A DNA stretch of 64,000 nucleotides, from positions 310,001-374,000 of the forward strand of contig CM121341.1 of NCBI GenBank assembly GCA_051530055.1, in the 5' to 3' direction. The notes under the pieces are model-generated. The model saw nothing but the letters and a program-made list of their open reading frames with translations, made no database searches and was not told where the DNA came from. This stretch comes from Neoechinorhynchus agilis. Its lineage: Eukaryota > Acanthocephala. Position numbers and translations under genes: made by a program. This document shows, piece by piece, positions 24,606 to 36,079 of the stretch (positions within the stretch are counted from its first letter, which is position 1; each line of letters opens with the position of its first letter).

Positions 24606-26030
24606 GTCCGATGAACAATACGGAGGAGAATGGATGATATTGTGATCGGTCTCCAGCCGGACATTGACTTCAAAGCTTCATTTCCCATCCCATTTTTCAG
24701 TAGTGAAATAGTCTTGTTTTCTAGTCAAGATTTTGGAGGAGAGCCAACTTGCATTTCAGAGTTGTCCAATACTGTAAGCTCTACAATGTGCTTATCGAAG
24801 GCCCGAATTTCGCGAAGTGATATCTTATCGGGACCGACGGAACTGCTTGACTTTATGCCGTGAATCGCAACTTGTATTTCCTCTACGGTTACAGCAGGCG
24901 ATAATTCCTCCAACGAAAGCAAATCACGCGAACCAGAATTGAGAGGAGAGATACGATTCGTCACTTGGGAATCCTCGAATAGTGAACGTAAGTGTTTGAC
25001 ACATTCTGGTTGTAGCATAGTAGGCTGGCGGTTTTCGCACCACCTAAATATCAAGTTGGCATTTGAGTATACACCACAAAATCACATTGAAAGGCAGTCG
25101 CTGCGGCCTACAAGATGTAGTGAGCTGAAGGTTCGTTATCCTGTTTAAGAGAATCCAGTATGTCGCTTAGTGTGACATTTGCGTCAGGAAGCCTTTTAAC
25201 AGCATGCTCATAGTATTGGCGTTCAAGTGAAACAGAGTCATAGATGCGGTCCCTTACTCTCCTCCATTGTGTAGGGTTCTCGAGGACGAGAAAGGCGGCG
25301 GTCACCAGTGTCATTGTTGAATTTTTCTTTAGCTTCATAATTTTGAAGTCGAGACTGCACGCGCGGGACATCGACGGGCATTCGGGAGAACCTTGCCGCC
25401 CACATTTCAAGTACGACAGATATCGCGCACTCTTTAATTCGATGAATTCCTGATTCACTGGACCAGCTTGATTGCGTAGCACTTCAGATTCATCGCTTAG
25501 AAATGACGCTAGCGCGGATGAATATCCCGTCGTTGAAGACAGTTTAGAATAAGTTCGTGTCCCTCCTGTGCTGAAAACGCATATGGCCCAATATAGGGTG
25601 TAGGCACCTGATACAGGTTTGCGCGGAGGTATATACTAGATTTAAGGTAGACATCATTGTTGAGGTAGGAATACAAGTTGGGGCAGGTCTGACTGTGGCA
25701 ATTTCAGAGGTTGATGCATCGCCATTGCATTGGGTGTCATTGTACGCAGGATTTAGAGAAAGATGAGAAGATTTAACACCTGAGTCGTCACTGCTTTCTG
25801 TAGTAACCCTTACTTCCTGCTGAACAAAATCGTTGAAATCATCATCCATTCGACATGCCTTGTTGGGCGAGTGTTGTAAAAGATTTCCTCCTTGATCTGA
25901 TAGCCTTGGCAATCGTTTTAGAGAAAAGTCTTTAAAAGCTTCTGAGGCTGCGGGATTTGAATTAAGGCAGTTTTCTGAGTCTTCTGGTTTGCATGCTGAT
26001 TTCAAGTTTTTATCTTTGGAAGCGGTCTGA
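24606..26030 (-). mobile_element. R2-like LINE copy F (5' half)
   Basis: The minus strand contains the Ser/Thr-rich linker (about 26005-25545), the conserved linker-to-OTU region (NQEFIELKSARYLSYLKCGR, about 25450-25400), an OTU-like domain (KKNSTMTLVTAAFLVLENP, about 25335-25280, then RLPDANVTLSDIL near 25190) and the first part of the RT (VEEIQVAIHGIKSS, VGPDKISLREIRAFD, then GWRPITISSILLRIVHR near 24650). The rest of the RT and the endonuclease are absent because LTR-2 sequence takes over. Frame changes separate the blocks. Confidence 0.75.
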
Positions 26031-26279
26031 CAATGCCCCTAAACTTGATGATTTTAAAACCAAGCTGTCGCGCCCGACTTCAACACTACGGCCACAACGA
26101 AAATACTGCGCATATCGCGTAGCAGCGTTAACATATCCCCATTACTTGATCCTTCCGGTCAACGGAGGATCCTTGGATGGAGGCGTTTCTTGTACAGCAC
26201 AACCAGTACGCTCAAATACGCCTCGACCACTGTAAAAAAATGACACGACTTTACAGTCTGCCTTTATTGTGTCCCTTCA

Positions 26280-27830
26280 CACTGGCATAATGACTGTGGC
26301 GTATGATGAACATAGCAAACCTGGCTTTGCACTTTTGTACCACCCACCAGTGAAGATGACCGGACAGAGGCAGGGGATTGATTTCCGTATGCAATTACTT
26401 CTTGATCATAAGGCTTCTCATTCCTCGAGAATCAGTTCAGCCTCGATTGCAGACTCTGGTTTTGCCATTTCGGGTGTTGAGCTCCTCTCGTCTGGCAATG
26501 TGCATCAGGCAAACCGCCTCCAGGTAAAGAGAAGTGGTGGTGAAACCCAAGGGTTAAAAGAAGCGATGCGGCGAATGCGAGATACTAAGAAGATATGGAA
26601 CCAGGCTCGAGCAGTTGCATCTCATTAGGGTTTAAAACAGGGAAAGAAAAATGCGAGAAGGGAATGCGCGGTGGCAAAGAGAGGCGGATAGAGAGATCTA
26701 TGAGGCACTAGAAAAAAACCATGGGAGTGGAAAGATCTTCAAGATCGCACAAATTCACGACAAAAGTCAAAGGATATTTCCGGTATCAAAAGGATCAAGG
26801 ATTCGCCGAGAAGTTCGTTGTGAAACGAAAAAGAGGTTCTTCTAAGATGGCGAGAGTATTTCAATAAACTCCTGAGCGCGAATGCAGTGCGACCGTTCTC
26901 CTACAATGAAGTTGCGAGACAGCTTGGACGCATGAAATTCGGGAAAAGCGTTGGACCGGATGGTATCCCGATCGAAATATGGAAAGCGTTGTGTCATTTT
27001 GGTATCCAAGTGTTGACAAATCTATATCGAAGTAATCACAAATTGGGAAATGCCCGAAGCTTTCCGATCTACGAAAAGGGGATATTGAACAATGTAGTAA
27101 CTATAGGGGCATAAAGGTTATGAGTCACACAATGAAACTGTATTAACGGCTTCTATAGAGTAGACCGAGAGAAGACATCCGCATCGAAAAACATCAGAGA
27201 AGTTTTGTGCCAGGACGGAGAACAACAGAATTGATCTTTCTAATCGGACAATTCTACGAGAGATACAATGAAAAACAGAAGCCCCTATACAATGTATTCG
27301 TGGACCTTGAGAGCCTATGATACAGTGCCAAGAGACTTAATATGGACGTGCCTCAGAAAAAAGAACTGTTCGAGGAATACATAAGAGCAATCATGATCAT
27401 GTACGAAGGATCCTGCACATGTGTCAGATGCAGTCTGGGAGAGACAAACTGTTTTGAGGTTACAGATGGATTGCATGAGGGATCAGTTCTCAGTTCGTTC
27501 CTATTCGTCACGATCATGGATGTGTTGGGTTCTAAGCAAATCGCCCGAAAGCCTCCATGGACACTATTGTTCGCTGATTACTCGATTGTGGCAGCTGAAA
27601 CACGTGAAGATGCTTAGCAAAGTCTGGAAGGGTGGCGTGAGGCACTGGAAGCCAACGGTCTTAAAGTGAGCTGTTCGGCACTTGCACCTGTTCAGAGTTG
27701 ATCGTCCAAAGAAGGTTGCGCTGGTACGACAAAGTTTCGAAGTGCGAAGCAGATCGCATACAGCGCAGCACGGAGAAACTGGAGCGTTTTCTTTCTCCCG
27801 TCAACGTACTCTAATCAATGAACGGTAAAT
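26280..27830 (+). mobile_element. RTE-type LINE, degraded
   Basis: Plus-strand blocks match the RTE clade. They include a helix-rich segment before the RT (LKEAMRRMRDTKKIWNQAR, then NARWQREADREIYEALEKN) and RT blocks FGKSVGPDGIPIEIWKAL (about 26938-26990), FVPGRRTTELIFLIGQFYE (about 27205-27265), VFVDLES (about 27295), GLHEGSVLSSFLF (about 27470-27508) and LLFADYSIVAAETREDA, where the second catalytic Asp is Tyr. At least four frame breaks and some stops are present. The endonuclease domain is not recognised upstream. Confidence 0.75.
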
Positions 27831-27834
27831 GAGA

Positions 27835-28225
27835 ATAGGCCAAGTATTTCGCTCCTGTTGATGTTCCACTAAATAAGTGCTTTGAATGAGCTACTGAAAC
27901 TCAAAAGGGTTCATAAATTGAAGGGATGAGCACAGTAAAAAATATATTAGCGGAGGCTATTCAGTTCGAAATTGAAGCCCGTAACGATCGGATCGTGAAG
28001 CGGCCACAAAGGAGAATACATACGGCTTTGGTAAAGACCGCGAATATTTCGTCAATTGCTAGGGACTTGATACTAGCCCTAGAGGATATTCAGCATGTAG
28101 TACCTGATTCTGAGCGAGTAGAAACAAGAGCAAAAGGAGGAACACCATCAAAATACATCAACCCTCCGGTTCATTTCGGCATTGATACGATTCTATCTCC
28201 CGTCGCTCTGAATTCGCCATCGAAA
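27835..28225 (+). mobile_element. APE-type LINE ORF1 scrap
   Basis: It encodes a short protein beginning MSTVKNILAEAIQFEIEARN and ending SPVALNSPSK. It matches the ORF1 start of the LINE at 31.85-32.4 kb (MSTVINILADSIQFEIEARN and SPVALNSPHL) with an internal deletion of about 170 bp. No RT follows; satellite DNA begins directly after it. Confidence 0.65.
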
Positions 28226-28985
28226 ATATGACGTCGTGAGCCTAAAAGTTAGAACACGTGCTCGTGCAATATCTTCTGATTTTGAGGAAATAAAATACAG
28301 TAAAATAGAAATCGACTGCTTTGTTTTATTGCCGCTTTATTTTCGTCGTTGTTTATATCGAAAACATGTTAAATCCATAACGCGTTAATCATTGAGAAAG
28401 TTATAGTTACGCCCGGCGTTTACCCGTTGCAAAAAACCTTACAGGAAAACAGAAATCTACTGCAGTGTTTTATTTGTGCTTTAGTTTATTCGTTTCTTAT
28501 ATCGATAACATTACGTCGTGAGCTTAATAATTAAAACAAATACTCATGCAATGTCTTCGGATTTCGAGCAAATAACATACATGAAAACAAAAATTTACTG
28601 CAGTGTTTTATTGGTGCTTGGGTTTCCTCGTTTTTTGCATCGCAAAAAAGACGTCATCGGCTTGAAAATTAGAACACGTTCTCATGCAAAATCTTCTGAT
28701 TTTGACCAAATAACATAGTGGAAACCTGAAATAGACTTAGGTGCTTTATTGCTGCTTTATTTTTCGTTCTTTATATCGAAAATATGACGTTATCTACTTC
28801 AAAATTAGAACACGTGCTAGAGCAACATCTTCAGATTATGAGCAAATAACATACAGGAAGACAGAAATCTACTCCGGTGTTTTATTGCATCTCTATTTTT
28901 TCTTTCGTTTATATCGATCAAAAAAGTTAAAAATTTAAACACGTGCTCATGGAATATCTTCTGATTGTGAGCCATATAAACCAAA
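28226..28985. repeat. Tandem repeat, about 135-150 bp unit
   Basis: Four to five diverged units share TTAGAACACGTGCTC, ATCTTCTGATTTTGAG, AAATCTACTGCAGTGTTTTATTG and TTTATATCGA. Unit starts are near 28240, 28515, 28665, 28800 and 28930. It is non-coding and bordered by the 92-bp satellite. Confidence 0.8.
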
Positions 28986-30188
28986 TAAAAACCGAGATTT
29001 GAAAACGCATTCGTTTACTCACCCTTTGATCTTCGCTTTAATTTTGACGCGCTTTGGAAAAACATTAACAATAAAATAAAAACTCGAGATTTGAAAACGC
29101 ATTCGTGTACTCACTCTTAGTTCTTCACTTTAATTTAGACGCGCTCTTAAGAAACATTACCAATCAAATAAAAACTCGAGATTTGAAAACACATTCGTCT
29201 ACTCACTCCTAGATCTTCGCTTAAATTTAGACGCGCTTTGGAAAAACATTAACAATAAAATAAAAAATCGAGATTTGAAAACGCATTCGTGTACTCATTC
29301 TTACTCCTTCACTTTAATTTAGACGCGCTCTTAAGAAACATTACCAATCAAATAAAAACTCGAGATTTGAAAACACATTCGTCTACTCACTCTTAGATCT
29401 TCGCTTAAATTTAGACGCGCTTTTGGAAAACATTACCAATCAAATAAAAACTCGAGATTTGAAAACGCATTCGAGTGCAGACTCTTAGAGCATTACTTTG
29501 ATTTAGATGCGCTTTTGGAAAACATTATCAATCAAATAAAAACTCGAGATTTGAAAACACATTCGTTTACTCACTCTTAGTGTTTCACTTTAATTTAGAC
29601 GCGCTTTTGGAAGGCATTACCAATTAAATAAAAACTCGAGATTTAAAAACGCCTTCGTGTACTCACGCCTAGTTCTTCGCTTTAATTTAGACGCGCTCTT
29701 GGAAAACATTACCAATCAAATAAGAACTCCAGATTTGAAAACGCATTCGAGTGCTAACTCTTATAGATTCAATTTAATTTATATGGGCTTTTCAAAAACA
29801 CTATCAATCAAATAAAAACTCGAGATTTGAAAACGCATTCGTTTACTCACTCTTAGTGCTTCACTTTAACCTAGACGCGCTTTTGGAAAATATTATCAAT
29901 CAAATAATAACTCGAGATTTGAAAACGCATTGGTGTACCCACTCTTAGTTCTTCGCTTTAATTTAGACGCGCTTATGAAAAATATTATCGATCAAATAAA
30001 AACTCGAGATTTGAAAACGCACTCGTTTACTCACTCTTAGTACTTCACTTTAATTTAGACGAGCTTTTGGAAAATATTATCAATCAAATAAAAACTCGAG
30101 ATTTGGAAACGCATTCGTGTACTCGCTCTTTGATCTTCACTTTAATTTAGAGGAGCTTTTGGAAAACATTATCAATCAAATAAAAACT
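28986..30188. repeat. 92-bp satellite array
   Basis: About 13 head-to-tail monomers of about 92 bp with consensus landmarks AACTCGAGATTTGAAAACGC, ATTCGTGTACTCACTCTTAG, TTTAATTTAGACGCGCT and ACATTACCAATCAAATAAA. CTCGAG recurs about every 92 bp. Variants alternate (GTTTACTC versus GTGTACTC), hinting at higher-order units. One and a half further monomers lie at 55338-55488. Confidence 0.95.
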
Positions 30189-30494
30189 TTTGGTCAATAG
30201 TCACAAAAGTTAAAGATAACTAAATTTGCAAGATTCATTAAAATTGGATAACACCATTAAAATCAGCGCGTCAGATATGCTCAAACTGATATATCATTTT
30301 GTTGCCAATTTTAAGAACCATGGAAATAATTCAGGTATCTTATATGAACTAGAATCATAAAACTTAGTGTCAAAATTTAACACGCAACAAGACGCCGTTA
30401 TTGCAGGTGTATTCAGCATCAAAAGTATATCTAGAAAAGTTAATTTGATCTTAAATTTATTGATGTTTTAATATCACTAATCAAGGTTATAAGT
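30189..30494. other. AT-rich stretch, nothing recognised
   Basis: This lies between the satellite and the 28S fragment. It has no coding frame and no repeat similarity that I can see, apart from general AT-richness. Confidence 0.5.
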
Positions 30495-31371
30495 CTCAGA
30501 ATTGAACAGCGAATAACTCAAGAACCATATAAGACGATCCTAAGAAAACGTGCAAATTCGTTATTAAGCGTGTTGCATTGCGCAATACAATCGAAAGGGA
30601 ACCGGGTTAATATTCCCGAGCCAGGAAGCGGTTTATGCTTGATCTTTTCAGATGTTCTTCTTGGGCAGATGATGTTCAGCATAAGTGGTGACACTAGCAA
30701 TCCCAGAGAATAACTATACGAGGTCTAGGGAAGAGTTTTCTCTTCTTTGTTAGGAACTTTATCCCTGGAATTAGATCGTCTGTTGATATTGTACACGTTC
30801 CGTAATGCAGCGCGATTCCTGCGATGTATCGAGCGCTTTGTATTGTCCTTGAAAATCTGGTTACGAGAATATTCAGACCGTACCAGTTCGTACGTATTTC
30901 CGCAGCAGGTCTCCAAGGTGAGTAGCCTCTAGTCGACAGGGAAACGTAGGCAAGGGAAGTCGGCAAATTAGATCTGTAACTTCGGAAAAAGGATTGGCTC
31001 TACAAGCTGAGATGGCCGGGCTTTCGCGAGAAGCGGTATGTTGTCGACTATTGGATCTGTCCCAGTTATTTGCTCTTGCGAAAGAGTCGATTTCGAGGAC
31101 GGAACTTGGTGCTGCGTACTGTGGACAGCGATAGTTATGCTCCGCGTTTGTTCGGCGTATCCAAAAGGGCACGCTTGCTTCTTGCGCGGGGAACCGATCA
31201 GCGTTAAACAGCTGGCCTTGAACTGGTATGGACAAGGCTAATCCAACTGTTGAATTAAAACAAAGCATTGCGATAGCTGTAATCGTTGTTGACGCAATGT
31301 GATTTCTACCCAGTGCTCTGAATGTTAAAGTGACGAAATTAATTTAAGCGGGGGTAAACGGTGGACGTAAC
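30495..31371 (+). pseudogene. 28S rRNA fragment ending just before the R2 site
   Basis: The plus strand matches the central 28S: CCTAAGAAAACG (near 30538), CAATCGAAAGGGA (near 30589), TCCGCAGCAGGTCTCCAAGG (about 30898-30918), GGGAAGTCGGCAA (near 30954), AACTGGTATGGACAAGG (near 31220), AAAACAAAGCATTGCGAT (near 31257) and TGACGCAATGTGATTTCTAC (near 31290). It stops at GGTGGACGTAAC, about 16 nt short of the R2 cleavage point. Flanks are satellite and unrelated DNA, so this is a displaced piece, not a functional gene. Confidence 0.9.
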
Positions 31372-31738
31372 TGGCCTGGAACACAGGCAGGAGTTTTAAT
31401 CACTTTTCACGATTGAAATCATGTTTTTCTAGATTCTCGGAAATCGGGCAAGTGATTTCAATCGCTATGGTGGTAGCCTCCAGACACTTTCGAGATGACT
31501 AGTGTTCGCATCCTTAGAACTTTGATTTTGTTATTACAAGAAACGAAAATAATTCATTAAATATCTGAATTTTATAATCGACTACCACATTTCAACTCCA
31601 CCGAGCATGATTCTTTTATTACTGTTCCTTTTGGACATGCCAAAACTGGTGCTCAATTGCTCTCCCTTTGCTTGGAGGGAATGAAATACATCGAGACCGA
31701 TTTTTCTGGTTAAAAACGATAGAAGATCTGTTTCTCTC
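31372..31738. other. Intergenic stretch, nothing firm
   Basis: A short imperfect inverted motif (GATTGAAATCA near 31411 and TGATTTCAATC near 31450) is the only structure seen. No ORF, RNA gene or known repeat is recognised. Confidence 0.4.
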
Positions 31739-34260
31739 TCGACAATGTTCTCTCTCGTCAGCGTCCTATAAACGTCACCGTTAACGTTTTCTTTCTTTTT
31801 TCGTCAACGTTCTCTCCTGGATGTGGCCCAAATAAGTGCTTTGAACGAGTTACTGAAACTCTAAAGGGTTCACTAATTGAAGCGATGAGCACAGTTATAA
31901 ATATATTAGCGGACTCTATTCAGTTCGAAATTGAAGCTCGTAACAGTAAACAGTTGGTCGAAGTCAAAAAATGTAAAGGCAAAAAGGTAACGACTCAAAG
32001 AGGCAGGCAAGGGATTCATAGGTGAATTCTAAGAAACAGATTAAAGGTTTACTGAAATCGGATAGTGAAGCGGTCACTGCGAATATTTCGACAATTACTT
32101 GGGATTTGGTACCAACCAGCCTTAGAGGATATTCAGCATGTAGTACTTGATCCTAAAATTGCTGTGGAGTATGATATTGTGAATTGAATAAAAGGTAACG
32201 ATAGGAAAAGCGAAAGCGAAAGCGATTCACCTTCAGTAACTACTAAGATAGCTACGGTCAAACAAAAGATCGAAGAAACGTCTGAACGACTGGAAACAAG
32301 AACAACAGGAGGAATACTCTCAAAAACAATCAACCCTGTGATTCATTTCGGTAATGATACACCATCTCCACCCCTGCTATCATCTCCCGTTGCTCTGAAT
32401 TCGCCCCACCTTCCTCAACAAACACCAGAACAGGCCTCTAGCAACAAACACTATCATAATATATCATTCAACTACGGACCTACACATAACATCTTCCTCT
32501 CCAGTATCCCCGAAATCACAACATTATCCAAATTAGACCTTCAGAAACACTACATTCATCACCTTAATACTGTCTGTCGACAACTCTTTCCTGAATTCTT
32601 TTTTATTTTTCTTCCCCGGTCTCCTTTCAGCGCATCCCCAACAAAAACTCCAGAAACTCCGTTAATCGTCAATTCAAAATCATTTTCCATCTTCCAAGCA
32701 CCGACTCCTTCCTTCAAAAGCGCTTCTTACTTGTCAATTCCTCCCTACCGTACCGAATATACCAAGACCGCTAACTTCAAACTGTAAATTCCATCCATCA
32801 TTCGCATATGCATAACCGTCTTCTCTCCCCTTCCACTAACTTATTACAATCCAAAACATACTCTCAAAACTCACATGTAAATTTTTGGACATCTCCAAAA
32901 ATCACAACTGTACGTTGGCAAAATCAAACATTGTCACTCGCTCAAAATCCGCTCAGAAACATGCCCACCCAACTCTCCCAACAGTCAACTCTCGCAAACT
33001 ACATCCTCCTTCAAGCTTTTTCAAACTGCCATTTCCCTCCATTTTTTTCACTAACATAAGATCTTTGTTATCAAAAATAGATCATCCTTCACTTTCAGCC
33101 ACTACCACCAACGCAGACATTCTAGTCATTGTGGAAACATGGCTACACTCCTCCAATTCCGTCACCGCCTTGATCCTTGGCTACACGTCTTTCCACGTTA
33201 CCATTTTCATTTTGTCCGACCTTCCCTTACTCCCTCTCTCCCTCAACTCCTTACCAATCACCACACTCAGAATACATCAACATAACGCTTTCTCGCAAAC
33301 TCCGCCCAGGCAGCCGAAATTTAACCATTATCGGCATCTACCATCCTACCTCAGCCAATCTACAAATGGCATCACAGGAGATTGATGCAATGATAGCAAA
33401 TCTTCACTCTCTTGGTCTTGAACATCTAAGCATTCTAAACAACAGATTACAATTTATCGAAATAGTGAGCATCGCCTCGAACACCTTAGCAATCAAGAAG
33501 GGAGTTTTCCAAGGGGCTGTTCTCTCCCTCATTCTTTTCAACAGTTTTCTGAACGATCTTATTCCATCCTCTTTTTATTCTAAATACTTCATGCATGCTG
33601 ATGATCTTAGAATCATTACACATTCATCGACTCTAACTCTCAATCACTTCTAAGGAAATTTCTCACATTCAAGCGTTTTGCTCCTCTAGATGTCTTACCC
33701 TTAACTTAACCAAGTGCTTTGAAATCGTCCCCTCAATCTCAAATAGCCCTTCCGATCAGCCGCTTCGTTTTTCTATCAATCGTGTCTCCTCTGTTCGTGT
33801 ACTTCGTCTTCATTTTCAGAAAAATTGAAAGTGGGCATGCGCAAATCAATCTTGTTGCACAAAGGGTCTATTAAACTCTATCTTCTTAGACGCCTAAGAA
33901 TCCTTGCTTTACCATCAAAAGACCTTAAGTACTTCTTTATGGCCGCCATCCTACAAACGTTCTGCATTTTTTCTTCTAAACTATTCAAAAAACTTAATAC
34001 ATTTCAAAAGGGGTGCGCTCTAACCAGCTCCTCCGAACTCCTGGCGTTAGGAGAACATATTTCTCTAAACCTTCAAAAGCGCTAAGAGCGCCTTCACTCT
34101 TTTCTGCCTCAATTTCTGCCACACATTTCTCTTTTTACTCACACTTACAACACTCGTCGCCACAACATTTTCCATCCTTCAGTTCTTCGTACAAATATGT
34201 ACCTCCGTTCTTTCTCCCCTGCTGCTCGATCCCAAATGCGAATTGATTCGAAGGAAAGAA
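31739..34260 (+). mobile_element. APE-type LINE (CR1/Jockey-like), degraded, internally deleted
   Basis: The 5' end has GTCAACGTTCTCTC-type motifs (about 31755-31815). ORF1 remains start near 31886 (MSTVINILADSIQFEIEARN) and run to a Pro/Ser-rich part (about 32340-32760). ORF2 remains hold an APE endonuclease start (NIRSLLSKIDHPSLSATTTN then DILVIVETWL, about 33055-33145), GIYHPTS (near 33340), a jump into the RT (KGVFQGAVLSLILFNSFLNDL, about 33499-33560; MHADDLRII with His in place of the usual Tyr) and the carboxy end (KKLNTFQKGCALTSSSELLA, near 33990-34050). Several hundred residues between endonuclease and RT are missing, and many frameshifts occur. Confidence 0.75.
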
Positions 34261-34479
34261 CGGAAAAATACCGCAAATTAAACCAATCAAAATAAAATAA
34301 ATTAAAATCCTCCTGCGCATTAGTATTAGGAATACCCAAAGATACAATGGTCCTTTGTTTTGTTAACTCACAAATAGATAAACGTGTTATTAAAAAACCT
34401 TCGTCCTGTGTTTGAGACAATTGCCATGATGCCAGAAAGAGAAATCAGTTCATTTGGTACTAACCTATATTTATTCCAG

Positions 34480-35095
34480 TTTTAGTAACTCACGCACAAC
34501 ACACTGGTGTATTTTTGCCGTGGGGTTGCCTCAGGAATTTGGCAAAATAGCTCTTCATTTTATTAGGGAAATTCTAGAATTTTTTTAGCATTCCTCACAA
34601 TGTAATCTCCAGAACCTACAATATCATATTCACGAAATCTTTCTCTTATGATGATTGCTCCTCAAATACCCTACTTTATCCTCTGACTGGTGTACCGCAG
34701 CCTCATTGACGTGTTATGCTGATGACATAACCTTTGTAATTAAAATCTACAGGGTGGCTAAGAAGAAGCTCTTAATAGAACAATGTATTGATTATCTGAT
34801 TTTATTTTTATCTAAAATGAGCTTATACATAAGTCTATCCAAAGCACAGTGCATTTTAGTCCTTTCCAGTCGGCTTCATGAAGATCTTAAATATTTCTTT
34901 GATGATTTTGTCCGCAATTCCAATTTCATAAACATTATTACTAACACCTCACACAATTTACGCATTCTCAGGCACCTTATCAATGTTAATCCCTCACCCA
35001 AAATCAATGTTAACAAAAGAGTAAAAATCCAAAAATAGAAAAATATAAGGCGATTTATGCCAGTAAACGTGGATTGAATGTTAGAAACATACAAT
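34480..35095 (+). mobile_element. LINE reverse-transcriptase fragment
   Basis: The plus strand encodes CYADDITFVIK (near 34712-34745), a helix with ISLSKAQCILVLSSR (about 34830-34875) and a conserved tail, the usual order from RT palm to thumb in I/Jockey-like LINEs. Upstream and downstream parts are lost. The clade is uncertain. Confidence 0.5.
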
Positions 35096-35109
35096 CATTA
35101 CCGAAAGCA

Positions 35110-35515
35110 TGGGTTTTTTCTTAAGAGTTCAACATCCCCGAACATAAGCCACAGTTCATAAGAGCTTCTATGAAGCATTTAGACTCATTACCTTGTACCA
35201 AGACCGGTGAACTGAAGGATTTTTGCGTGCAAAAATTTGACTTAGTAAAATCCAAGATATAGTGATTGGCCGCACAGGTTTTGGATCCGTATATGCCCGA
35301 GAGCTTGAGTTGTTCTTTGGTAGGAGATTTGTTTTGTTCTCCAGCCATGCTTTTAGACGATGTCCTAGTTGCAATATAGAATTAAAAAGAAAGGTTAATC
35401 CAATAAGATCGCGATCGAATGCCTTTATATTCCGCAACGATATTTTATACGGATCGAGTGCGCTTAATGGTTTTATTCCTCGGATAGCAATTTCAATTTC
35501 CTCTTTTGAAGTAGA
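35110..35515 (-). mobile_element. R2-like LINE RT fragment G
   Basis: The minus strand encodes EEIEIAIRGIKPLSALDPYK, then IRNIKAFDRDLIGLTFLFNS (near 35440-35385), LLPKNNSSS and VRPITISWILL. These match the RT entry block of copy E (EEIRAAIKGIKSNSALGPDK, FDRDLIGLTTLINSI, LLPKNGKDS, WRPITISSVILRI). It points away from the adjoining plus-strand 28S fragment, so the junction is a rearrangement rather than an insertion. Confidence 0.7.
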
Positions 35516-35517
35516 TA

Positions 35518-35778
35518 GCTATGTTCCGCGTTTGTTCGGCGTATCCAAACGGGCACGCTCGCCTCTCGCTCGGGGATCCGATCAACGTTAAACTGCTGGC
35601 CTAGAACTGGTATGGACAAGGGGAATTTAACTGTTGAATTAAAACAAAGCATTGCGATAGCTGTAATCGTTGTTGACGCAATGTGATTTCTACCCAGTGC
35701 TCTGAATGTTAAAGTGACGAAATTAATTTAAGCGGGGGTAAACGGTGGACGTAACCATGACTTTTCCAAGTAGCCAAA
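35518..35778 (+). pseudogene. 28S rRNA fragment reaching the R2 site
   Basis: It repeats the last 240 bp of the 28S piece at 31130-31371 (CCGCGTTTGTTCGGCGTATC to GGTGGACGTAAC) and continues with CATGACTTTTCCAAGTAGCC, a degenerate version of the 28S segment that contains the R2 cleavage point. R2-like zinc-finger coding sequence follows within about 100 bp, in the orientation expected for an R2 5' junction. Confidence 0.85.
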
Positions 35779-36075
35779 ATTTAGATGATAGGTCATCAGG
35801 TACACCCTCTTCCACCGGGGGCTTGGCGCTTCTTTTAGATTGTGTCAATCAACAACTAACGCGTTAGAGTTCCATCGTGTCCTTCAGGAATTTATAAAGT
35901 GCCCAGTTTGCAAGCCAGATGTGATATGTACCGGAAAAACTAAGGTGAAGCTGATTAACGATCACATTGTATCATCCCACAAGCAGGTTGTGGAATGGAT
36001 GTGTGGCATACATAAACACGTTTTATTTAAGAAAAGCACAATCCACACACTTGCCAGCATCTATCTTTGCTGAAG
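35779..36075 (+). mobile_element. R2-like LINE 5' end fragment H
   Basis: After the 28S junction the plus strand encodes IKCPVCKPDVICTGKTKVKL (near 35894-35955), then NDHIVSSHKQVVEWMCGIHK. This is the CxxC...HxxxxH zinc-binding motif plus the W-x-C start of its partner, as in the amino termini of the other R2-like copies. The copy is cut off after the first motif and replaced by an inverted APE-type LINE. Confidence 0.75.
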
Positions 36076-36079
36076 GCGC

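Noticed and set aside
28986-30188. CRISPR-like look of regularly spaced repeats
   Set aside because: The period is one continuous 92-bp monomer with no unique spacers, and the DNA is eukaryotic.
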